DNA of 64,000 nucleotides. Source: DATAGF01 sp963819845 (GTDB lineage Bacteria > Actinomycetota > Thermoleophilia > Miltoncostaeales > Miltoncostaeaceae). Position numbers and translations under genes: made by a program. Position 1 is the first letter of the stretch; each line of letters opens with the position of its first letter. The stretch is from positions 61,904-125,903 of the forward strand of contig CAWFXQ010000001.1 of the NCBI GenBank assembly GCA_963819845.1, written 5' to 3'. This document shows, in pieces, positions 28,569-37,200 of this stretch. The notes beneath the pieces are model-generated. The model had not been told where the DNA came from. It saw only the letters and a program-made list of their open reading frames with translations, and ran no database searches.

Positions 28569-29007
28569 ATGGCCGGCGGCCCCACCATCCCCGACCTCCC
28601 CGAGGGGATCGTCGCGGTGCTCGCCACCGCCGGGCCGTCGGGCCCCGTCGCGATCCCGGTCAGCGCGCTCGTGCGCGCCGGCCCCGGCGCCCTCCTGTTC
28701 GCGCTCGCCCGGACGCGCGGCAGCGCCGCCCGGCTGCGGGACGACCCGCGGGCGGCCCTCTCGCTCAACGGGCCCGGCATGTCGCTGTGCGTCGAGGGCG
28801 TCGCCCGGGTCGCCGCCGACCCCCTGCCGGGGGCCGCGTTCATGGTCGCGTACCGGCTCGAGGCGCACCGCATCCGCGACGCCCGCGGGCCCGCGACCGA
28901 GGTTGAACGAGGGCATCCGCTGGCGCTGGACGAGCGCGGAGGCCGCCGATCGCCACGCGGCCGTGATGGCGGGGCTCGCGGCCCTGGCGGCCCTCCGCGA
29001 CCCCTAG
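28569..29007 (+). pseudogene. pyridoxamine-phosphate-oxidase-like protein, frameshifted near the end
   Basis: The first 110 codons read as a small split-barrel flavin-binding protein: EGIVAVLATAGPSGPVAIPV, ALLFALARTRGSAARLRDDP and RAALSLNGPGMSLCVEGVAR, typical of PPOX-class proteins. At 28,902-28,908 (GTTGAAC) the frame shifts; removing one base continues as NEGIRWRWTSAEAADRHAAV to a stop at 29,005, a much more natural ending (about 145 residues). The unshifted frame runs on as low-complexity antisense of cysA. The break is probably a sequencing error, so the gene may be intact in the organism. Confidence 0.65.
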
Positions 29008-29984
29008 ATGCCCGCCCCCGCGGAGCTCTCGGCGAAGGTTCGCGCGTTCCGGGGCCGCACGAAGACGGTGCCGCCCCGGTGCAGGCCCAGGGCGTCGGCG
29101 ACCTCCCGCGTGACCTGGGCCGACATGCGCTCGCCGTCGCCGTCCCGGCGCAGGTCGACGCGCACCTCCCACCCCAGGTAGACGATGCGCTCCACCGTCG
29201 CGGGCGCCGTGACCCCGTTGGGCCCGCCGCTCAGCTCGATGTCGTGGGGCCGCACGTAGGCCTCGCCGAGGCGGTTGACGCTGCCCATGAAGGTCATGAC
29301 GAACGTGTTGACGGGGTGCTCGTACAGCTCGCGCGGCGCCCCGACCTGCTCGATGCGGCCGTGGTCCATGACGGCGATGCGGTCGGCGACCTCCATCGCC
29401 TCCTCCTGGTCGTGGGTCACCAGCACGGTGGTCTGGTGGACCTCCTCGTGCAGGCGCCGCAACCAGGCCCGCAGCTCCTTCCGCACCCGCGCGTCCAGGG
29501 CGCCGAAGGGCTCGTCGAGCAGCAGCACCTTCGGCTCCACCGCCAGGGCCCGCGCGAGCGCCATGCGCTGGCGCTGGCCCCCGGAGAGCTGGCTGGGGTA
29601 GCGGCCGGCGAGGCCCTCGAGCTGCACCAGCGAGATGAGCTCGTCGACCCGGTCGCGCACCTCGCCCTTCGGGCGCCGGCGGATCGAGAGCCCGAAGGCG
29701 ATGTTGTCGCGCACCGTCATGTGCTTGAAGGCCGCGTAGTGCTGGAACACGAAGCCCACGCCGCGCTTCTGGGTGGGGACGCCGGTGGCGTCCTCGCCCG
29801 AGATCTCCACTCGGCCGGCATCGGGGGTCTCGAGGCCGGCGATGACGCGCAGCAGCGTGGACTTGCCCGAGCCCGAGGGGCCCAGCAGCGCCGTGAGCGA
29901 CCCGCCCGCGACCTCCAGGCTGACGTCGTCGAGCGCCACGAAGTCGCCGAAGCGCTTCGTGATCTCAGACACGGTTATCGCCAT
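29004..29984 (-). CDS. cysA: sulfate/thiosulfate ABC transporter ATP-binding protein
   Basis: A 326-residue ABC ATPase. Walker A LLGPSGSGKSTLLRVI, Q-loop FVFQHYAAFKHMTV (the QHYALF-like element typical of CysA), signature LSGGQRQRMALARAL, Walker B VLLLDEPFGALDARV and H-loop VLVTHDQEEAMEVAD are intact, followed by a short TOBE-like regulatory domain. It is the last gene of sbp-cysT-cysW-cysA and overlaps cysW by 20 bases. Confidence 0.95.
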   Translation of the reverse strand: MAITVSEITKRFGDFVALDDVSLEVAGGSLTALLGPSGSGKSTLLRVIAGLETPDAGRVEISGEDATGVPTQKRGVGFVFQHYAAFKHMTVRDNIAFGLSIRRRPKGEVRDRVDELISLVQLEGLAGRYPSQLSGGQRQRMALARALAVEPKVLLLDEPFGALDARVRKELRAWLRRLHEEVHQTTVLVTHDQEEAMEVADRIAVMDHGRIEQVGAPRELYEHPVNTFVMTFMGSVNRLGEAYVRPHDIELSGGPNGVTAPATVERIVYLGWEVRVDLRRDGDGERMSAQVTREVADALGLHRGGTVFVRPRNARTFAESSAGAGI

Positions 29985-30795
29985 GCACGCCCTCCTTCCG
30001 GGTGAGCAGGTTCATCGCCAGCACGGTCCCGAGCGCGAGGACCGCGAGGACGACCGACGCGCTGTACGCGGCCACGTAGTCGAAGCCCTGGAAGCGTTCC
30101 TCCACGTGCAGGGTGAGGGTCTCGGTCTTCTCCGCGATCCCGCCCGAGACGACGCGCACGGCACCGTACTCGCCGAGGGCCCGGGCCGTGGTGAGGACGA
30201 TGCCGTAGATGAGGCCCCAGCGGATCGCGGGCATCGTGATGCGCCAGAAGGTGGAGAACGCCCCCGATCCGAGGGTCGCCGCCGCCTCCTCCTGGTCGGT
30301 CCCCACCTCGCGCAGCACCGGCACCACCTCCCGCACGACGAAGGGAAGGCAGATGAAGATGGTGGCGAGGACCATCCCGGGCAGGGCGAAGATGACCTCC
30401 ACCCCGAGGTCGTCGGCGGCCGGGCCGAACCAGCCCTGGTTGCCCCAGACGAGCACGATCGCGAGGCCCACGACGACGGGCGAGAGGGCCAGCGGCAGGT
30501 CGATGAGCGCGCTGATCAGCGACCGGCCGGGGACGCGCCGGCGCACCAGGATCAGGGCCGCCGTCACGCCGAAGACGGTGTTCAGCGGCACGGCGATGGC
30601 CGTGATCAGGATCGTCAGGTAGAGCGCGTGGAGCGCCGCCGGGCTGGTGACGGCCTCCCAGAACGCTCCGACGCCGTCGTCGAAGGCGTTCCAGAAGACG
30701 AGCCCGAGGGGCACGGCCAGGATCACCGCGAGGTAGGCGAGCGCGACGAACCTCAGCCCGTAGCGCGCCGCGCGCGGGGTGGCCCTATCGATCAT
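29965..30795 (-). CDS. cysW: sulfate ABC transporter permease CysW
   Basis: A 276-residue permease with six predicted helices. The EAA loop is EVGTDQEEAAATLGSGAFSTF followed by WRITMPAI, and ALGEYGAVRVVSGGIAEKTE marks the CysW subtype. It forms the membrane channel with CysT for inner-membrane sulfate uptake. It overlaps cysT upstream by 11 bases and cysA downstream by 20. Confidence 0.94.
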   Translation of the reverse strand: MIDRATPRAARYGLRFVALAYLAVILAVPLGLVFWNAFDDGVGAFWEAVTSPAALHALYLTILITAIAVPLNTVFGVTAALILVRRRVPGRSLISALIDLPLALSPVVVGLAIVLVWGNQGWFGPAADDLGVEVIFALPGMVLATIFICLPFVVREVVPVLREVGTDQEEAAATLGSGAFSTFWRITMPAIRWGLIYGIVLTTARALGEYGAVRVVSGGIAEKTETLTLHVEERFQGFDYVAAYSASVVLAVLALGTVLAMNLLTRKEGVHGDNRV

Positions 30796-31618
30796 GGCGG
30801 GCGCTCCATCGCTCGACGCCGGACAGGATCAGCAGGGCGGCCAGGGACAGCACGAGCAGGAACACCGAGACGGCGGCGGCGCCGGCCTGGTCGCCGGACT
30901 CGATCTGGCTGTAGATGTAGAAGGACGCCACCTGGTCGTCGAAGGGGATGTTCCCCGTGATGAGCACCAGCGAGCCGAACTCGCCGAGCGCCCGGGAGAA
31001 CGCGAGCCCGCAGCCGCCGATGACGGCGGGCAGCAGGTTCGGGAAGATGATGCGGCGGAAGATGGTCAGCGGCCCCGCGCCGAGCGACGCGGCCGCCTGC
31101 TCCATCTCGCGGTCGAGCTCCAGCAGCACCGGCTGGACGGCCCGCACCACGAAGGGCAGCGTCACCAGCAGCAGCGCCACGACGATCCCGATCTTCGTGA
31201 ACGCGATGTTCACGCCCACCGGCCCGCGCGGCCCGTAGAGGGCGAGCAGCGTCAGGCCCGCGACGATCGTGGGCAGGGCGAACGGCAGGTCGATGAGCGA
31301 GTTGACGACGCTCCTGCCGGGGAAGCGGTCGCGCACCAGGACCCAGGCGATGATCGTGCCCATGACGGCGTTGATGACCGTCACGACGGCCGACACGATC
31401 AGCGTGAGCCGTACGGCGTACCAGGCCTGCTCGTTGGTGATCGCGTCCCAGAAGCCGCTCAAGCCCTCCGAGAACGCGCCGGCCGTGAGCGCGGCGAGCG
31501 GGATGAGCACGATGATGCTCATGTAGAGCACGGCGATGCCCATCCCGAGCGGGGCGATTGCGCGCCCCGCTCCGAAGGACACCCGGGGGAGCCGGGCGGT
31601 GGGGGTGGTGCTACTCAT
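30785..31618 (-). CDS. cysT: sulfate ABC transporter permease CysT
   Basis: A 277-residue permease with the typical CysT/CysU N-terminal helix (YMSIIVLIPLAALTAG), the EAA loop LEQAASLGAGPLTIF-type (here EMEQAASLGAGPLTIFRRI) and ALGEFGSLVLITGNIPF. It overlaps the end of the binding-protein gene by eight bases. Its neighbours make the sulfate assignment firm, though thiosulfate or molybdate cannot be excluded by sequence alone. Confidence 0.93.
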   Translation of the reverse strand: MSSTTPTARLPRVSFGAGRAIAPLGMGIAVLYMSIIVLIPLAALTAGAFSEGLSGFWDAITNEQAWYAVRLTLIVSAVVTVINAVMGTIIAWVLVRDRFPGRSVVNSLIDLPFALPTIVAGLTLLALYGPRGPVGVNIAFTKIGIVVALLLVTLPFVVRAVQPVLLELDREMEQAAASLGAGPLTIFRRIIFPNLLPAVIGGCGLAFSRALGEFGSLVLITGNIPFDDQVASFYIYSQIESGDQAGAAAVSVFLLVLSLAALLILSGVERWSARHDR

Positions 31619-32657
31619 CCTCTTGGCTGAACCCCCTGCCGGCGAAGATGTCGGCCATCACGCCCGTGTCCGGCTCGAAGAACTCGTCCTTGAACGCCTT
31701 CCAGCCGCCGAGCGCGTCGATCTCGAAGAGGCCGGGCGGGTCGGGGTAGGTGGACGCGTTGGCCTTCGCCACCGCGGCGTCAACCGACCGGTAGCCCTTG
31801 GCGGCGAAGACCTCCTGGGCCGGCGTCGAGAGGGCGTAGTCCACGAAGGCCTGGGCGGCCTCCGGGTCGCCGCTCGTGGTGGTGGCGGCGATCGGGTTCT
31901 GGATCAGGATCGTCTCGTCGGGGATGACGTAGTCGAACGTCCTCGCCCTTCTGCTGGGCCGTGATCGCCTCGTTCTCGTAGGCCAGCAGCACGTCGCCCT
32001 TGCCGGCCGTGAAGACCTGCAGCGACTCGCGGGCGCCCTTGGGCTGCACCGGCACGTTCTCGAAGAGCGCCTGGATGTACTCCAGGGCCTGCTGCTTCGA
32101 CTTGCCCTGCTTCAGCTGGGCCCCGTAGGCCGCGCCGATGTTCCACTGGGCGCCGCCCGAGGTGAACGGGTTCGGGGTGATGACCTCGACGTCGTCCTCC
32201 ACCAGGTCGTCCCAGGTCTGGATGCCCTTGGGGTTGCCCTCACGGACCGCGAAGACGACCACCGAGTTGCTCACGAAGCCCTCGGTCGCCCCGTCGTCCC
32301 AGGCCGGGTCGACGATGCCGGGCTCCTCGAGGCGCGTGACGTCCGGCGCCAGCGAGAGCGCCAGCACGTCGGCGTCGAGGCCGGCCTCCACGGCGCGGCT
32401 CTGGTCGCCCGAGGGCCCGTAGGACTGCTCGAAGTCAACGCCCTCGCCCTCCGGCGTGGCCTGGAAGGCCGGGATGACCTCCTCGTAGACCTCGCGCGGG
32501 GTCGTGTAGGCGACGAGCGTGAGCGTGGAGTCGCCCCCTCCGCCCCCGCCCGTGTCGCCCGAGCGTCGTCGTCGCCGCAGCCCGCGGCGATGGCGAGGCC
32601 CGCCGCGACGAGCGCGAGTGGCGCGAGAAGGGCTCTGAATCGGTGCCGTAGGATCAC
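31611..32657 (-). CDS. sulfate-binding lipoprotein, two apparent frameshifts
   Basis: The solute-binding component of the sulfate importer. From GTG 32657 (AAGGAG upstream) a lipoprotein signal runs to AIAAGC-GDDD. The mature domain shows TLVAYTTPREVYEEVIPAF, QSYGPSGDQSRAVEAG, DVLALSLAPDVTRL, NPKGIQTWDDLV, ITPNPFTSGGAQWNIGAAYG and, after the second break, YALSTPAQEVFAAKGYR. Breaks lie near 32,565 (after GDDD; one base missing) and at 31,932-31,938, where GTCGAAC interrupts KGEDV-DYVIPDETIL; removing one base restores it. Both are probably sequence errors because the whole operon is otherwise intact. Confidence 0.85.
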
Positions 32658-32697
32658 TCCACACTCCTTGGTCGGACAGGGGCCAAGCGGGTGAGTC

Positions 32698-32727
32698 GCG
32701 CCCTCCCCGTGGCCGCGGGGAGGGCGC
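32698..32727 (-). promoter_or_regulatory. perfect 12-bp hairpin in the sulfate operon leader
   Basis: GCGCCCTCCCCG and its exact complement are separated by six bases, placed 41 bases upstream of the sbp start codon and inside the expected 5' untranslated region. Such a strong stem in a leader could be an attenuator or an mRNA-stability element. I could not match the surrounding sequence to a SAM or other known riboswitch. Confidence 0.5.
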
Positions 32728-32758
32728 GGTGCCTGATCGCTCAGAGGCATTCAGTCTG

Positions 32759-32775
32759 CTTATCTGAACGATAAG
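32759..32775. promoter_or_regulatory. CTTATC-N5-GATAAG inverted repeat, candidate operator
   Basis: A perfect 6-bp inverted repeat with a 5-base spacer lies between the divergent sulfate operon and the lyase gene, in an AT-richer patch that stands out locally. Spacing and symmetry fit a dimeric helix-turn-helix regulator; none is encoded next to it. Confidence 0.45.
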
Positions 32776-32782
32776 TCGCGGT

Positions 32783-32811
32783 AGCATTGTGACGGCACCG
32801 TCGAATGTCAA
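32783..32811 (-). promoter_or_regulatory. candidate promoter for the sulfate operon
   Basis: On the minus strand a perfect -35 hexamer TTGACA (32811-32806) is followed after 17 bases by AATGCT or, shifted by one or two, ATGCTA/TGCTAC as a weak -10. The downstream CTTATC repeat would lie around the start point, consistent with repression there. Confidence 0.35.
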
Positions 32812-32826
32812 GGAGGCACGGGACTC

Positions 32827-34332
32827 GTGGGCGGGTATCTCGGCGAGGGCGGGCGCCTTCGGGGCGGCCCGGCCCCGGAGCTGGTGGCCTCGGGCTACGC
32901 CCACGAGATCGAGGCCGCCCCGCGCCTGGCGCCCTGGCTCTCGCTGGCCGACATCGCCCACGCGGTCGCGCTCGCCGAGGCCGGGGCGATCCCGGCCGAC
33001 GACGCCCGCGCGCTGCTGGGAGGCCTTCTCGACCTCGACGCGATCCCGCCGCGGGAGCTCCCCTGGAGGCCCGAGCTCGGCGATGCCTTCAACTCCCGCG
33101 AGGCCGCCCTGACCGAGCGCGTCGGGCCGTCCGCGGCGGGGTGGCTCAGCGCCGGGCGCCCCCGGCGGGAGGCCTTCCGGGTGGCGCTTCGGCTGTGCGC
33201 CCGGGCGGGCGCCCGCGACCTTCACGACGCCACCCTCGACGGCGCCGCCGCGCTGGTCGACCAGGCCGAGCGCCACGCCGCCGACCTGGCCGCCGACTAC
33301 ACCTACCTGCAGCCGGCCCAGCCGACGACGATCGGCCACCTGCTGCTGGCCTACGCCTACCCCGCCCTGCGCGACGCCGACCGCCTGAGGGCGGCCCACG
33401 GCCGCCTCGACCTGAGCGTCGCCGGCGCCGGCGGCAGCGCCGGCTCCCGCTGGCCGCTCGACCGCGGGCGGCTGGCCGACCTGCTCGGGTGCGCCGGGGT
33501 CGTGCCGCACACCAAGGACGCCATGTGGCAGGCCGACCCGTACGTCGAGCTGCTCGCGGCGGCCGCGACCGCCGCCACCCACGGCGCGCAGCTCGCCCAG
33601 GACCTCGAGATCCTCGCGAGCCAGGAGTTCGACGCGGTCGTCCTCGCCGACCGCCACAGCCGGGCGAGCGCGCTGATGCCGCAGAAGCGCAACCCCTACG
33701 CCTTGGCGGCGATCCGCGCCCAGGCCGGGATCGCGGCCGGCGAGCTGGCGGCGGCCCTGGTCGCGCTGCACACCGGGTCGGCGCGAACCGACCACTTCCA
33801 CCTCCTCAACGGCAGCGTCCCGCGGCTGCTGGAGGGCTCGACGGCCGTCGCCCGCCTCGCCGCCGAGGTGGTCGCGGGCCTCGAGGTCCACCCGGAGCGG
33901 TTCGCGCGCGCCGCCCGCGAGGGCTTCACCGCGGCCGCGGACGTCGCCGACCTCCTGGCGCAGGAGGCCGGCCTGGACTACCGCAGCGCCCACCAGGTCG
34001 TCGGGCGGGCGGTGCGCGAGCTGGTCGACGAGGGGCTGCCGCTCGACGCGCTCACCCCCGAGCGCCTCGCGGCGGCGGCCGAGCGGGCGATCGGGCGGCG
34101 CGCCGAGATCCCGGCCGAGGCCCTCGCGGCGGCCTTCGACCCCGAGGCCGCGGTCGCGTCGCGGCGCCAGGCCGGCTCGGCGGCGCCGGACGAGGTGGAC
34201 GCCATGATCGCCGGGTGCCGCCGGGCGATCGCGACGGGGCGCCGGTTCAGCGAGGAGGCGCGGGCGGCCCAGGCGGCGGCGCGCGAGGCCCTGCTGTCGC
34301 AGGCGTCGCTGCTGGCGGGCCGCCCGGGCTGA
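32827..34332 (+). CDS. argininosuccinate lyase-like protein
   Basis: A 501-residue member of the fumarase/aspartase superfamily, closest by eye to ArgH: ELGDAFNSREAALTERVG, YTYLQPAQPTTIGHLLLAYA, and the superfamily signature SRASALMPQKRNPYALAAIR with the catalytic-loop Ser. The N terminus (YLGEGGRLRGGPAPELVASG) differs from typical ArgH openings, and no other arginine genes are nearby, so it may act on another argininosuccinate-like adduct. The GTG start has AGGAGG ten bases upstream. It overlaps the convergent EcfS gene by 86 bases. Confidence 0.8.
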   Translation: MGGYLGEGGRLRGGPAPELVASGYAHEIEAAPRLAPWLSLADIAHAVALAEAGAIPADDARALLGGLLDLDAIPPRELPWRPELGDAFNSREAALTERVGPSAAGWLSAGRPRREAFRVALRLCARAGARDLHDATLDGAAALVDQAERHAADLAADYTYLQPAQPTTIGHLLLAYAYPALRDADRLRAAHGRLDLSVAGAGGSAGSRWPLDRGRLADLLGCAGVVPHTKDAMWQADPYVELLAAAATAATHGAQLAQDLEILASQEFDAVVLADRHSRASALMPQKRNPYALAAIRAQAGIAAGELAAALVALHTGSARTDHFHLLNGSVPRLLEGSTAVARLAAEVVAGLEVHPERFARAAREGFTAAADVADLLAQEAGLDYRSAHQVVGRAVRELVDEGLPLDALTPERLAAAAERAIGRRAEIPAEALAAAFDPEAAVASRRQAGSAAPDEVDAMIAGCRRAIATGRRFSEEARAAQAAAREALLSQASLLAGRPG

Positions 34333-34930
34333 CCAGCACCTCGATGCGCACGCGCCGCGCGTAGCGGTCGAGCAGGCGCAGCAGCGCGGGGCCCGCCGCG
34401 AGGGCGAGGACGACGTTGCCCGCGGCGTGGGCGATGTCGAAGGGCACGCTGCGCCCCGACACCAGCACGAAGCTCGCCCAGCTGACCTCCGGCCCGAACG
34501 AGGCCAGGAACCAGAGGTTCATCGCCCAGCCGAAGACCAGCCCCCAGACCCCGGCCACCAGCGCCAGCCCCGTCCGGCGACGGCAGACCGGGCGCAGCAG
34601 GGCGCCGGTCAGGCCGGCCCCGGCCCAGAGAGCCATCTGAGGCGGCGTCCACGGGCCCTGGCCCAGGAAGCTGTTGGAGATCAGGCCCGCGATCGGGCCG
34701 ACGGCCAGGCCGGCCCGCGGCCCGAGCGCCGCGCCGGCGACGATGCAGGTCACGGTGACGGGCTGGACGCTCGGGATCGGGGCGAACAGCACCCGGCCGG
34801 CCGCGGCGACCGCGCCGAGGGTCGCGACCAGGGCGACCTCCTTGGCGCCGTCGCCTCCGCGCTCCAGCGCGACGAGGCCCAGCGCCAGGGCCACGACCAC
34901 CACGAGCACCACGGCGACCGACGCGCTCAC
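34247..34930 (-). CDS. ECF transporter substrate-binding membrane subunit (EcfS)
   Basis: A 227-residue membrane protein with six helices: GRVLFAPIPSVQPVTVTCIV, AGAALGPRAGLAVGPIAGLI, then SNSFLGQGPWTPPQMALWA and a later GWAMNLWFLASFGPEVSWASF. This matches the S-component type often paired with DUF4430 proteins. It begins at GTG overlapping the ATPase stop by four bases and is last in the riboswitch-led operon, so corrinoid or a precursor is the likely substrate. The C-terminal 30 residues are Pro/Ala-rich and overlap the lyase gene. Confidence 0.82.
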   Translation of the reverse strand: MSASVAVVLVVVVALALGLVALERGGDGAKEVALVATLGAVAAAGRVLFAPIPSVQPVTVTCIVAGAALGPRAGLAVGPIAGLISNSFLGQGPWTPPQMALWAGAGLTGALLRPVCRRRTGLALVAGVWGLVFGWAMNLWFLASFGPEVSWASFVLVSGRSVPFDIAHAAGNVVLALAAGPALLRLLDRYARRVRIEVLVSPGGPPAATPATAGPRAPPPGPPAPPR

Positions 34931-36342
34931 GGCGCCCTCCCCGCCGCCACGGCCGCCACGCGTGGGACGGCCGGGCGCACGCGCCCGCCCTCCATCTGCA
35001 GCGCGACGTCGCCGGCCGCGCGGGCGAACGCCGCGTCGTGGGTCGCCACGATCACGGCACCGCCCTCGGCCGCGCGGGCGCGCAGCAGCGCCACCAGCGC
35101 GGCCTTGCGGGCGGGGTCCATCCCCCGGGTGGGCTCGTCGAGCGCGATCACCTCCGGCCGGGCGGCGAGGATCGCGGCGATGGCCACGCGCTCGCGCTGG
35201 CCCACCGACAGCTCCAGGGGGTGGCGCGGGGCGAGCCCGCCGAGATCGAGGGCCTCCAGGGCCTCGGCGACCCGGGCCCGGCGATCCGTCGCCGGCAGGT
35301 CCAGCTGCCGCAGCGCGAAGCCCACCTCGTCGTCGACGCGCTCGGTGAGCAGGTGCCGCCCCGGGTCCTGGACCGACCAGCCCGATGCGGGGGAAGCGCC
35401 CCTCGGCGGGGACGGCGGTGACGTCGCGGCCGCCCAGCAGCACCCGCCCCGCGCCGGGCCGGTGGAGGCCGGCCAGCGCGCGCAGGAGCGTGGTCTTGCC
35501 GCACCCGTTCGGGCCCTGCAGGGTGGCCACCTGCCCGGCGCGCAGCTCCAGCGAGACACCCCGCAGCACCGGCGCGCCCCGGTGACCGGCGTGGACGCCC
35601 TCGAGCGCCGCGGCGACGGGGCCGGGGGCCGCGGGCGGCGGCGCCTCGGGCGCGCCGGGGGCGGGCCCGGCGGCCCCGACCCGGCCCTCGCGCACCGCCA
35701 GGACGCGGTCGGCCATCGCGCGCGCCCGGTCGGGCCGGTGCTCGGCGATCGCCACGGCCGTCCCCGCCGCGGCGAGCCCGCGCAGGGCGCGCGCGAGGTC
35801 CGCCGCGCCCGTCCTCGTCGAGCTGGGAGGTGGGCTCGTCCATCAGCAGCACCGCCGGTCCGGGGGCCAGGACCGCGGCCAGGGCGACGCGCTGGCGCTC
35901 GCCGCCCGACAGGGTCGCGATGGCCCGCCCCGCCAGATGCCCGGCGCCGGCCATGGCGAGCGCCTCGCGCGCCCGCTCCGGGATCAGGCCCGCCGGCACC
36001 CCGGCGCTCTCCAGGCCGAATGCCACGTCGCGGTCGACCGACCCCAGCACCGCCTGGCCCTCGGGGTCCTGGAACACCATCCCGGCGGCCCGCGCGATCC
36101 GGCCCGGCCGGGTCGTGAGCGTGTCGAGGCCCGCCACGCTCACCCGCCCGCCGAAGCGGCCGCCGTGGAAGTGGGGCACGAGCCCGCACAGCGCCCGCAG
36201 CAGCGTCGACTTCCCCTCGCCCGAGGGCCCCTCCAGCAGCAGGACCTCGCCGGCGGCGAGGTCGAGGTCGACGCCGCGCAGCGCGGGCTCCGGCGCGCCG
36301 CCGTACGCGAACGTCGAGCCCCCGGGCGCGGGCGGCGGTCAC
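34927..36342 (-). CDS. ECF transporter ATPase, two ABC domains in one polypeptide, three apparent frameshifts
   Basis: Two complete ABC domains occur in one continuous gene of about 470 codons. The first has LLLEGPSGEGKSTLLRALCG, VFQDPEGQAVLGSVDRDVAF, LSGGERQRVALAAVLA and VLLMDEPTSQLDEDG. The second has TLQGPNGCGKTTLLRALAG, LSVGQRERVAIAAILA and VIALDEPTRGMDPARK. These are the EcfA1/EcfA2 types; the Q-loop VxxQDP motif fits. Single-base breaks lie near 36,309, 35,807 and 35,374; each is cured by dropping one base. Start and stop overlap ecfT and ecfS by four bases. Fusion rather than two adjacent genes is clear because no stop or start separates the domains. Confidence 0.85.
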   Translation of the reverse strand: MTAARARGLDVRVRRRAGARAARRRPRPRRRRGPAAGGALGRGEVDAAAGAVRARAPLPRRPLRRAGERGGPRHAHDPAGPDRAGRRDGVPGPRGPGGAGVGRPRRGIRPGERRGAGGPDPGAGARGARHGRRRASGGAGHRDPVGRRAPARRPGRGPGPRTGGAADGRAHLPARRGRARRTSRAPCAGSPRRGRPWRSPSTGPTGRARWPTASWRCARAGSGPPGPPPARPRRRRPRPPAPSPRRSRASTPVTGARRCCGVSRWSCAPGRWPPCRARTGAARPRSCARWPASTGPARGGCCWAAATSPPSPPRGASPASGWSVQDPGRHLLTERVDDEVGFALRQLDLPATDRRARVAEALEALDLGGLAPRHPLELSVGQRERVAIAAILAARPEVIALDEPTRGMDPARKAALVALLRARAAEGGAVIVATHDAAFARAAGDVALQMEGGRVRPAVPRVAAVAAGRAP

Positions 36343-37200
36343 GGCCACCGGCGCAGGACGAGGGCCGCGCCGCCGAGCGTCCCGCCGAGGGCCGCGGCGA
36401 GCGCCAGCGCCCCGGGCGCCACCGGGGACGCGAGGCTCGGGTAGTAGGAGTAGGGGGCGGCGCCGAGGAGCAGGGCCGCCGCGGCGGTCCCGCCGAGCGC
36501 GACGCCGAGCGCGAGCACCGCGTGCTCGGCGCGGCCGTATGGGCGCTCGGGCACGCGCGTGCGCGGGCCCGACCCGTAGCCGCGGGCGGCCATCGCCTCG
36601 GCCACGTCGAGCCCGCGCTCGAGGCTCGACCCGAGCAGCGGCAGGGCCAGCGGCGCGGCGCGCCGCGCCCGGCCACCCCAGCCGCCGCCCGACAGGTCGA
36701 CGCCGCGCAGGCGCGCGGTCTCGGCGATCGCCTGGGCGTCGCGCTGGAGGGTCGGGATGAGGCGGGCGGCCAGCGCGCAGGTGAGGGCCGAGCGCGGGGC
36801 GACGCGCGCGACCTGGGCCTGCAGGCGGTCGGCGTCGATGTGGGCCAGGACGGCCCCGACGAGCACGGCCACGGCGAACAGGCGCAGCCCGATGGCGAGG
36901 CCGGCGGCGATCTCCTCGACGGTCACCTCGAGGTCGATGATCGGGACCTCCGGCCCGCGCCACAGGATCAGGTCGCCCTCGGCGGCGACGAAGGGGTTGA
37001 GCAGCGCCAGGCTCAGGCCGCTCACCAGGCCGCCGATCACGAACAGCCGGCCCGGCCGGCCGGGGGCCGCGGCGAGGAGGGCCAGCGCGCCGCGCCGCGG
37101 CCGCCGCGAGCACGACCGGGTGGTCGTCGGCGAACGCGATCACGATCGCGGCGAGGCCCAGCAGCAGCACGGGGCCGGGCGCCCGCCGCCCCCCGCTCAC
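36339..37200 (-). CDS. ECF transporter transmembrane subunit EcfT, one apparent frameshift
   Basis: The energy-coupling membrane subunit: an N-terminal helical part (PGPVLLLGLAAIVIAFADDH), LFVIGGLVSGLSLALLNPFV, a loop of helices, then the ATPase-coupling motifs IAETARLRGVDLSGG and DVAEAMAARGYGSGPRTR (the two Ala-Arg-Gly motifs of EcfT). A single extra base near 37,090-37,100 splits it after VVLAAAAA. It starts at GTG overlapping the DUF4430 stop and ends overlapping the ATPase start, so subunits are made in fixed order. Confidence 0.83.

Noticed and set aside
32641..32760. Possible SAM riboswitch upstream of the sulfate operon
   Set aside because: I looked for the SAM-I and SAM-II core elements and did not find them; only an isolated strong hairpin is present.
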